Under the pieces are notes generated by a model that was not told the origin of the DNA, did not search any database, and saw only the letters and a program-made list of their open reading frames with translations. Positions 57,797 through 64,000 of a stretch of 64,000 nucleotides of DNA are shown here, in pieces (the first letter of the stretch is position 1; every line of letters begins with the position of its first letter). The DNA is from Pseudomonas syringae KCTC 12500 (GTDB lineage: Bacteria > Pseudomonadota > Gammaproteobacteria > Pseudomonadales > Pseudomonadaceae): assembly GCF_000507185.2 (NCBI RefSeq), contig NZ_AYTM02000002.1, positions 3,084,001-3,148,000 on the forward strand, written 5' to 3'. Made by a program: the position numbers and the translations under genes.

Positions 57797-59146
57797 ATGC
57801 ATATTCATATCCTTGGTATCTGCGGCACGTTCATGGGGTCTCTGGCGGTGCTCGCCAAAGAGTTGGGGCACCGGGTCACGGGCTCCGACGCCAATGTCTA
57901 TCCACCGATGAGCACCCAGCTCCAGGCGCAGGGCATCGAGCTGACCCAAGGCTATGATCCCGTGCAACTGATCCCCGCGCCGGACCTGGTGGTAGTCGGC
58001 AACGCGCTGTCGCGTGGCAACCCGGCGGTTGAATATGTGCTCAACACAGGTTTGCCGTATGTGTCTGGCCCGCAGTGGCTGGCGGACCATGTGCTGCAAG
58101 GCCGCTGGGTACTGGCCGTGGCCGGCACACACGGCAAGACCACCACCAGCAGCATGCTGGCCTGGGTGCTGGAACACGCCGGCATGAGCCCCGGCTTCCT
58201 GATCGGAGGCATCCCCCAGAACTTCGCCGTGTCGGCGCGTCTGGGCGAGACCCCGTTCTTTGTTGTCGAGGCCGATGAGTACGACAGCGCGTTCTTCGAC
58301 AAACGCTCCAAGTTCGTCCACTACCGTCCGCGGACAGCGATCCTCAATAATCTTGAGTTCGATCATGCCGACATCTTCCCCGATCTGCCGGCCATCGAAC
58401 GTCAGTTTCACCATCTGGTGCGAACTATCCCGAGCGAAGGCCTGGTAATCCACCCGACTACCGAGCCGGCGTTGTCGCGGGTCATCGAGATGGGCTGCTG
58501 GACGCCGGTACAGACCACGGGCCAGAACGGTCAGTGGCAGGCACGACTGTTGAGCGAAGACGGCTCGCGTTTTGAAGTGCTGTTCGAAGGCGAGCTTCAA
58601 GGCACTGTCGAGTGGGACATGACCGGTCAGCACAACGTGGCCAACGCCTTGGCGACGCTGGCGGCCGCTCGCCATGTGGGCGTCGTGCCGTTGCTGGGCG
58701 TGCAGGCGCTCAGTGCGTTCAAGAGCGTCAAACGGCGTATGGAAAAGGTCGCCGACGTGCGCGGCATCACTATTTATGATGACTTCGCTCACCACCCCAC
58801 GGCTATCGCCACCACGCTGGACGGCCTGCGCAAAAAGGTCGGTGATGCATCGATCATTGCGGTCGTCGAGCCGCGCTCCAACTCGATGAAGCTTGGCGCG
58901 CATCGCGATGGCTTGCGGGAAAGCGTGAGTCAGGCGGATCAGGTGGTCTGGTACGCCCCGCCCAATCTGGGCTGGGACCTGGCGGCAACAGTCGCGGGAG
59001 GCACTGTGCCTGCGTTGGTCTGTGATTCCCTTGAGGCAATCATCGCCCAGGTCAAAAGCCAGGCGCAGCCCGGTACGCACATCGTGATCATGAGCAACGG
59101 CGGATTTGGCGGCCTGCATGGCAAGCTGGCGGAGGCGCTTGAATGA
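57797..59146 (+). CDS. mpl: UDP-N-acetylmuramate:L-alanyl-gamma-D-glutamyl-meso-diaminopimelate ligase
   Basis: A 449-residue Mur ligase family enzyme that recycles peptidoglycan tripeptide by joining it to UDP-MurNAc. The N-terminal [25 protein letters not shown] is the family start, the ATP loop is [18 protein letters not shown] near 111-128, and [19 protein letters not shown] and [10 protein letters not shown] follow. The ATG at 57797 gives the normal length; an upstream in-frame ATG at 57707 is not conserved. It overlaps ubiX by 4 bp. Confidence 0.96.
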   Translation: MHIHILGICGTFMGSLAVLAKELGHRVTGSDANVYPPMSTQLQAQGIELTQGYDPVQLIPAPDLVVVGNALSRGNPAVEYVLNTGLPYVSGPQWLADHVLQGRWVLAVAGTHGKTTTSSMLAWVLEHAGMSPGFLIGGIPQNFAVSARLGETPFFVVEADEYDSAFFDKRSKFVHYRPRTAILNNLEFDHADIFPDLPAIERQFHHLVRTIPSEGLVIHPTTEPALSRVIEMGCWTPVQTTGQNGQWQARLLSEDGSRFEVLFEGELQGTVEWDMTGQHNVANALATLAAARHVGVVPLLGVQALSAFKSVKRRMEKVADVRGITIYDDFAHHPTAIATTLDGLRKKVGDASIIAVVEPRSNSMKLGAHRDGLRESVSQADQVVWYAPPNLGWDLAATVAGGTVPALVCDSLEAIIAQVKSQAQPGTHIVIMSNGGFGGLHGKLAEALE

Positions 59147-59772
59147 GCGGCCCGGAGCGCGTTACGGTTGCCATGACTGGCGCTTCTGGCGCGCCATATG
59201 GCCTGCGCCTGCTGGATTGTCTGGTGCGTGAGGACCGGGAAGTACATTTCCTGATCTCCAAGGCGGCGCAATTGGTGATGGCCACCGAGACCGATGTGCG
59301 CCTGCCGCCCAAGGCGATGATGATGCAGGCGTTTCTGACGGAGTACACCGGTGCGTCTGCCGGGCAGATTCGCGTCTATGGACGCGATGACTGGATGTCG
59401 CCAGTGGCCTCCGGCTCGGGGGCGCCCAGCGCGATGGTGGTGGTGCCGTGTTCCACCGGTTCGCTGTCGGCGATCGCCACCGGGGCCTGCAACAATTTGA
59501 TCGAGCGCGCCGCTGACGTGACGCTGAAGGAGCGGCGCCAATTGATTCTGGTGCCGCGCGAAGCGCCGTATTCCAGCATTCATCTGGAACACATGCTCAA
59601 ACTGTCGAACATGGGTGCAGTGATTTTGCCGGCGTCTCCCGGCTTTTATCACCAGCCGCAGACCATCGACGACCTGGTGGACTTTGTCGTCGCGCGGATC
59701 CTCAATCTGCTGAATATTCCTCAGGACTTGCTGCCGCGCTGGGGCGAGCACCATATTGGCAGCGATGAATAA
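59143..59772 (+). CDS. ubiX: Flavin prenyltransferase UbiX
   Basis: A 209-residue flavoprotein that prenylates FMN to supply the cofactor of the UbiD decarboxylase in ubiquinone synthesis. Motifs: [20 protein letters not shown] (FMN binding), [28 protein letters not shown], and [23 protein letters not shown]. Coupled to mpl by an ATGA overlap; the pairing is common in pseudomonads. Confidence 0.97.
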   Translation: MSGPERVTVAMTGASGAPYGLRLLDCLVREDREVHFLISKAAQLVMATETDVRLPPKAMMMQAFLTEYTGASAGQIRVYGRDDWMSPVASGSGAPSAMVVVPCSTGSLSAIATGACNNLIERAADVTLKERRQLILVPREAPYSSIHLEHMLKLSNMGAVILPASPGFYHQPQTIDDLVDFVVARILNLLNIPQDLLPRWGEHHIGSDE

Positions 59773-60049
59773 GCTGCTGCTGGTCGCGCTTGCGCTGGCG
59801 CTGACCGGCTGCGCAACGGCTCGCACGCTCAATGCGGCCAAACCGGGTGCGCCGGTGGTGTATGCCGGTACGCGGTTGAATATGTATGCGCTGCAGGGCG
59901 GCTGCTGTGCCGCCGACCGATTCGGCGCAGAAGCTCCCAGCTACCCGGGCCTTGACCTGCCGGGCAGTGCGCTGCTCGACACCCTGCTGCTGCCACTGTC
60001 ATTGCTGACGGCAGCGGGGCTAGGGGTTCAGGCTTCGGGCGGGCTTTAA
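59765..60049 (+). CDS. YceK/YidQ family lipoprotein
   Basis: A 94-residue protein with a lipoprotein signal ([19 protein letters not shown], lipobox LTGC) followed by the short YceK/YidQ-type domain ([40 protein letters not shown]). The function of the family is unknown. The ATG at 59765 overlaps the end of ubiX by 8 bases in another frame; an in-frame TTG at 59756 is less likely. Confidence 0.8.
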   Translation: MNKLLLVALALALTGCATARTLNAAKPGAPVVYAGTRLNMYALQGGCCAADRFGAEAPSYPGLDLPGSALLDTLLLPLSLLTAAGLGVQASGGL

Positions 60050-60100
60050 TGTGACGCAGATCATTCCCACGCGGAGCTGATCGTTATATACAAATCTGCT

Positions 60101-60246
60101 TTTGATTCTGGCCGCAGGCCGTAGGAGCGAGCCGGGCGACGCATCGCTTGTTCGCGAAAGGGGCGGTATGATCGCCGAAAATATACCGTCTGAAACATCG
60201 CATTCGCGAACAAGTTCGCTCCTACGGCCTCCGGCCAGAATCAAAA
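60101..60246. repeat. 146-bp palindromic GATTCTGGCCG-type repeat, copy 2
   Basis: The outer arms TTTGATTCTGGCCG and GCAGGCCGTAGGAGCGA face TTCGCTCCTACGGCCT and CCGGCCAGAATCAAAA. A second nested pair, CTTGTTCGCGAA (60147-60158) and TTCGCGAACAAG (60203-60214), and a third, GGTATG/CATACC-like centre, make one long hairpin. It lies between the YceK-like gene and the convergent TIP30-like gene. Confidence 0.8.
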
Positions 60247-60317
60247 TCGCACTTGTGTTTAAAGATGAGCGCGGAGCATGGCGACGATGATCCTGGCTGT
60301 GCTCCGGCGATCATCAC

Positions 60318-60959
60318 CTACTTGCCCAGCTTGCGCAGCTCATCCGATTCGACGATCCGTTCGCCGTTTTGCTCTTCCAGCGCCAGCCGCCACAGGGCGC
60401 GGGCCAGGTGGCAGGCTTCGATGGCGCCGTATTTGCCGGGGATCAGCTTGGCGATGGGCGCCGCCAGTTGCTCGACCCAGCGGGTTTCAGGACGGCTGCC
60501 CACCAGCAGGGAAGGGCGGGCGATGGTCAGTTGCGGCCAGCCTTGCGCACGAAGCGCCAGTTCCATTTCGCCTTTGACACGGTTGTAGAAGGTGCTGGAC
60601 GCCGGGTCTGCGCCGACTGCGCTGATCACCAGCAAGTGGCGAGCACCGAGTTCGCGGGCCCGGCTGGCGAACGCTGTGACCATGTCCAGATCAACCGCCT
60701 TGAAGGCGTCCTGCGAACCCGCTTGTTTGATCGTGGTGCCGAGGCAGCAGAATGCGATGTCCACCCGGCCAGACAGCGTTGGCAGCAGCGTCGCCAGCTC
60801 GCCGACCGGGTTTTCCAGGTGCGAGTGTTCGGCCAGCGGCTTGCGGGTCGGTGCCAGCACGCGGGTGACGGTCGGCTCGCTGAGCAGCCTGTCCAGCAAA
60901 TGCTCGCCTGTCAGGCCCGTGGCTCCTGCGAGCAGGATGTGTTGCGGCGTCAGGTACAT
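60318..60959 (-). CDS. TIP30/HTATIP2-like NAD(P)-binding oxidoreductase
   Basis: A 213-residue Rossmann-fold atypical SDR with the [15 protein letters not shown] nucleotide-binding loop at 12-26, a [22 protein letters not shown] segment and [29 protein letters not shown], which carries a YxxxK pair. Proteins of this type are annotated only as oxidoreductases; no substrate is known. Transcribed alone, convergent with the mpl-ubiX operon. Confidence 0.85.
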   Translation of the reverse strand: MYLTPQHILLAGATGLTGEHLLDRLLSEPTVTRVLAPTRKPLAEHSHLENPVGELATLLPTLSGRVDIAFCCLGTTIKQAGSQDAFKAVDLDMVTAFASRARELGARHLLVISAVGADPASSTFYNRVKGEMELALRAQGWPQLTIARPSLLVGSRPETRWVEQLAAPIAKLIPGKYGAIEACHLARALWRLALEEQNGERIVESDELRKLGK

Positions 60960-61031
60960 ATCGTTCTCCTTGATACTGCTAAGCCTAGCGGCTAGTCGAA
61001 GTCTTCGCTTCCGTGCGGTTCAACGCCGTGC

Positions 61032-62711
61032 TCAACGCGCGTTCGGCTGGCTCTTGCGCAACTGCTGCCAGCGCGCCAGGACTCCTTTGGGTGCCCATAT
61101 CTGCGGTTCGGAGGCTTCGAAGTTGTCTTCGGTCTCACGTTGCGCAACATAGGCCTTCGCTTCGTTGAAAGCGTGTTGCAGGTCATCGGTTTCGACCAAT
61201 GCCCTGGCAAATAGTGCATCGCCAAAATAAGTGAAGTCCGCTTCTTCCGAACAGCCGAACGAGACGCGGTCGGCGCGTGAGGCGGTCATGATCAGTGTGC
61301 GCTCATCTTTCAGGTCAGGAATGAATCCGCCGGAATAACAGGCTGAAATCACCACGACCTTGTCACGGTTCTTCAGTGGCGCGAGGGCCGCTGCCAACGC
61401 GTCGGCGGGCAGGTCTGCCAGCGACAGGCGCGGCTGGTCGAGCACCAGTTCATGATCCTGAGTGCCATGGCTGGTCAGGTAAATGAACACCAGGTCTTCA
61501 GGCCCGGTGCGCTGGGCGAGTGTCTGCACCGCGCGGGTGATGGTCTCACGCGTCGCCATCGGCCGGTCATCCATGTGATCGCGATGATTGACCAGGCTGA
61601 CTTGTCCGACGGCACCAAAACGCGACTTGAGCAGATTGCTCACGTAGTCCGCCTCGCGCATGAACACGCTCTGCTTGCCGTCGCCACCCACGACCAGCGT
61701 GTACAGCTCGGTGGCCGGTGTTGACGCTGGCACTGCCGCCAGTGCCTTGTCCAGCAGCGAACCCTGGACCAGCAGCCCGGCTTCAAGTGGGTCCGGCAGC
61801 AACTTGCCTTTGGCATCACGGATTCGCTCGCCGTTGGCCCAGATGCCGCGCTGCTCCTTGCCATCGGCGGAAATCAGCACGCCGTCGCCATGGTAGGTGT
61901 CATCGGCGAACTGGCCGATGTAGCGGCTGCCATCGGCCAGTAGCAACTGGCCCTGACCCATGAAGCGCCAGTTGTCGAAATCACCCTGGTAGCGGCTGCC
62001 GTCAGAGCCGATCAACTCGCCTTTGCCGGTCAGCGCGCCTTCCTTGAACTCGCCGCTCCAGACGTCGCCGTCGCTGTTTTCGTAGCGACCCTTGCCGTCC
62101 AGCTGGCTGTTGCGGAAATTGCCGACGTACTGATCGCCGTCGGTGCTGGTAAAGCTGCCGGTGCCCTGCAATTGACCGTCGATGAAATTGCCGCTGTATT
62201 GGTTGCCGCTGGCATCACTGCGCGAACCCTCACCATTGGCCTTGCCATTGGCGAACATGCCCTGATGCTGGCTGCCGTCTTCCAGTTCCAGGCGACCGGG
62301 GCCGTCGTACACGCCGGCCTTGAACTGGCCACGGTAAAGCACACCCTTGTCTTTCTGGGTGCCTTCGCCGTCACGCATGCCAAGCTTGAAGCTGCCGACA
62401 TAGCTCGCGCCAGCGCGGGTGGTCAGTCGGCCTTGGCCATTGAACAGACCTTGCTCGAAACCGCCCTTGTAGACGTCGCCGTTGCTGGAGTGCCATTCGC
62501 CCTGGCCTTGCCGCAGGCCGTTTTCGAACTGACCTGCGTACCAACTGCCGTTGGGGTAATCGATGCGCCCCTGGCCCTGCAGGACGCCGTTGACCAGATC
62601 GCCCCGATAGCGTCCGCCGTCGGGCAGGCGACCGTCGGGTGGCAAAATTGATTCGCCATCACCGCAGCCTGCGATCAAGAGTGTCAAAGCCAATGGAGCG
62701 AGCGCGCGCAT
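61032..62711 (-). CDS. Lipoprotein with MORN repeats and C13/caspase-like peptidase domain
   Basis: A 559-residue protein. The lipobox LIAGC places the lipidated Cys at residue 16. Residues about 30-300 contain roughly eleven MORN-type repeats of about 23 residues (pattern G-x-G-x-x-x-Y-x-x-G-x-x-Y-x-G-x-F). From about 335 a caspase/legumain-like domain follows with the catalytic His in LTSHGTQDHE (His415) and Cys in VVISACYSGGF (Cys458), plus IMTASRADRVSFGCSEE typical of peptidase C13. The catalytic pair is intact. It is probably anchored to the periplasmic face of a membrane. The role is unknown. Confidence 0.88.
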   Translation of the reverse strand: MRALAPLALTLLIAGCGDGESILPPDGRLPDGGRYRGDLVNGVLQGQGRIDYPNGSWYAGQFENGLRQGQGEWHSSNGDVYKGGFEQGLFNGQGRLTTRAGASYVGSFKLGMRDGEGTQKDKGVLYRGQFKAGVYDGPGRLELEDGSQHQGMFANGKANGEGSRSDASGNQYSGNFIDGQLQGTGSFTSTDGDQYVGNFRNSQLDGKGRYENSDGDVWSGEFKEGALTGKGELIGSDGSRYQGDFDNWRFMGQGQLLLADGSRYIGQFADDTYHGDGVLISADGKEQRGIWANGERIRDAKGKLLPDPLEAGLLVQGSLLDKALAAVPASTPATELYTLVVGGDGKQSVFMREADYVSNLLKSRFGAVGQVSLVNHRDHMDDRPMATRETITRAVQTLAQRTGPEDLVFIYLTSHGTQDHELVLDQPRLSLADLPADALAAALAPLKNRDKVVVISACYSGGFIPDLKDERTLIMTASRADRVSFGCSEEADFTYFGDALFARALVETDDLQHAFNEAKAYVAQRETEDNFEASEPQIWAPKGVLARWQQLRKSQPNAR

Positions 62712-62851
62712 GTGAGATCCCGGAAGAATGATTCAGGGGCGAGCCCGGCTCCGCTTGAGCAGATGTTATGGGTCACGACCGCAGGGGAGTATGCCGCAGC
62801 GAGTCAACGGGATGAAACAGTCTGTTACGACTGTTTCATGTTTTAAACGCT

Positions 62852-63307
62852 TTACACGAAACACAACGTTAAAGGTTCGGCCACAAATGCGGGTTTTTCC
62901 TGACCTTCTATCTCCAGCGTGGCCGTTGCCTTGAGCAACCACTGTCCGGGTTTTTTCTCGCTCACGTCGGTCAGCTGGACCTTGAGGCGCACCCGTGAGT
63001 TGACCGTCACCGGTTGAACGAAGCGCACTCTGTCTATCCCGTAATTGACCGCCATCTTCAAGCCTTCGGGCAGTACCATGATGCCCTCCATGAGTTGGGG
63101 GATCAGCGACAACGACAGAAAGCCGTGTGCAATGGTCGCGCCGAACGGCGTCTGCGCCGCTTTGACAGGGTCGACATGGATGAATTGGAAGTCCCCTGTG
63201 GCGTCGGCGAACAGGTTGATACGCTGCTGGTCGATGGTCAGCCAGTCTGAATAGCCTGCGTCCTTGCCGATGTGTTGCTTGAGTTCTGCGACGGGTACAA
63301 AAGGCAT
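62852..63307 (-). CDS. MaoC family dehydratase (R-hydratase-like)
   Basis: A 151-residue single hot-dog domain. The hydratase 2 motif is TGDFQFIHVDPVKAAQTPFGATIAHGFLSLSL, with the catalytic Asp and His. Such proteins hydrate enoyl-CoA and may feed polyhydroxyalkanoate or fatty acid metabolism. It stands alone; 62712-62851 holds no gene. Confidence 0.9.
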   Translation of the reverse strand: MPFVPVAELKQHIGKDAGYSDWLTIDQQRINLFADATGDFQFIHVDPVKAAQTPFGATIAHGFLSLSLIPQLMEGIMVLPEGLKMAVNYGIDRVRFVQPVTVNSRVRLKVQLTDVSEKKPGQWLLKATATLEIEGQEKPAFVAEPLTLCFV

Positions 63308-63508
63308 GCTGCTCTCCTTGTCTGATGAGGGGCTATTGAGCTGCCTGCCCGCATCGGCTCATGCCTGCAGGCGAATGATCAGATCAGCAGAGGGCGGCTG
63401 GCCGGTCAAGCAACTGCGGCAATGCGAATACCCACTCATGACCTCTGGCGCAGCGTGTTTATAATGACGCCGATCGTTCGCCGGGTTCGTTTATCTGCTG
63501 GAGTCTTC

Positions 63509-63871
63509 ATGCTGTTAAGGGGTTTGACATGGCTGGTGCTGTTCCAATTGCTGGGGACCGCACTCAACCACCTGTTTCTGTCGATTTTGCCGGGGCCGAT
63601 CATCGGCCTTGTGCTGTTGATGGCCTATCTGATGTGGCGCGGTGAAGTCAGCGAGCCGATCAGCATGGCGGCCAGCAGTCTGCTGCGCTATCTGCCGTTG
63701 CTGCTGGTGCCGCCTGCGGTCGGGGTGATGGTGTACGCGTCGGCCATCGCCGAGGACTTCTGGGCTATCTTTGGCACGCTGACCCTGTCGCTGATGATTT
63801 CCATGGTCTTTGTCGGCTGGCTGATGCAGACACTGATCAGGCGTCAAGCTCAGCGCCGGGAGTTGCCATGA
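63509..63871 (+). CDS. LrgA/CidA family membrane protein
   Basis: A 120-residue protein with four hydrophobic helices and the family pattern PGPIIGLVLLMAYLMW and LLLVPPAVGVMVY. LrgA/CidA proteins are holin-like and affect murein hydrolase activity or organic-acid transport. The ATG at 63509 has TGGAG upstream; a longer in-frame start at 63422 adds a hydrophilic stretch and is rejected. It overlaps the next gene by 4 bp. Confidence 0.92.
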   Translation: MLLRGLTWLVLFQLLGTALNHLFLSILPGPIIGLVLLMAYLMWRGEVSEPISMAASSLLRYLPLLLVPPAVGVMVYASAIAEDFWAIFGTLTLSLMISMVFVGWLMQTLIRRQAQRRELP

Positions 63872-64000
63872 ATCTTGACTGGCACGGTGCATGGTTGTCG
63901 GTGATTCACCACCCGCTTTTCGGCATCGCGATAACCCTGGGCGCCTATCAACTGGCGATGGCGGCCTACGAAAGAACCCGCTGGCTGTTTCTGCAGCCTG
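63868..64000 (+). CDS. LrgB family protein, N-terminal part (continues beyond window)
   Basis: The frame opens MNLDWHGAWLSVIHHPLFG and continues IAITLGAYQLAMAAYERTRWLFLQP to the window edge. This matches the start of LrgB/YohK proteins (short cytoplasmic lead, helix, then the Y-x-x-x-W-L-x-P motif). It overlaps lrgA by ATGA, the usual arrangement. Confidence 0.88.
   Translation, partial: MNLDWHGAWLSVIHHPLFGIAITLGAYQLAMAAYERTRWLFLQP

Overview
The window looks like a chromosomal segment of a fluorescent pseudomonad, most likely of the Pseudomonas syringae complex. This rests on the azurin-nadE-pncB neighbourhood, the Pseudomonas-style bra/liv transporter locus, eutBC with an exaC-type dehydrogenase, GC-rich codon use that leaves long antisense shadow frames, and the repeat families between genes. 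No 16S gene or other species marker is present, so the species is an inference.

Layout. 1-1111: the 3' end of a chemotaxis receptor and two identical tRNA-Leu(CAG) genes, each with its own promoter and terminator. 1275-10953: core information genes (rnr, rlmB, rpsF-rpsR-DUF2232-rplI, dnaB, ygiQ). 10989-18110: a three-gene transglutaminase / circularly permuted ATP-grasp / alpha-E operon behind what reads as an NtrC site and a sigma-54 promoter. 18263-21990: azurin, nadE, pncB and a LysR regulator. 22238-27611: a branched-chain amino acid ABC transporter with a sigma-54 promoter and a phased GGTTGC array; its permease gene braE carries an 8-bp tandem duplication that shifts the frame. 27612-37014: a gene-free stretch with DnaA-box-like sites, an SDR, an AGE-family epimerase, dxs-ispA-xseB, a Cys/Met-metabolism PLP enzyme, a DUF1016 nuclease and a YghU-type GST.

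37321-50672 is the accessory part. It starts with an ABC-exported polysaccharide cluster (wzm, wzt, two nucleotidyltransferases, a GDPD-like protein, a HAD phosphatase, a cupin, a glycosyltransferase, an unknown basic protein and a WavE protein), mostly joined by 4-bp overlaps. Next come two overlapping XRE regulators with a 33-bp palindromic operator and a divergent small operon that ends in a nuclease-gene remnant. A DarTG ADP-ribosylation toxin-antitoxin operon follows, whose first gene is a second, divergent DarT homologue. The part closes with a LexA/CI-like regulator that lacks the usual catalytic lysine.

51025-64000 returns to housekeeping: ppa, mtfA, a DedA protein, ethanolamine catabolism (eutB, eutC and an aldehyde dehydrogenase that would oxidise the acetaldehyde), mpl, ubiX, a YceK-like lipoprotein, a TIP30-like oxidoreductase, a lipoprotein joining MORN repeats to a caspase-like C13 peptidase domain, a MaoC hydratase, and the start of an lrgAB pair.

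The strongest candidates for undescribed biology are the two-DarT/one-DarG operon, the nucleotide-activated decoration module in the polysaccharide cluster, and the apparently nitrogen-controlled transglutaminase/ATP-grasp operon. No homology search was run. Family names come from motif recognition, and promoter calls from reading the sequence.
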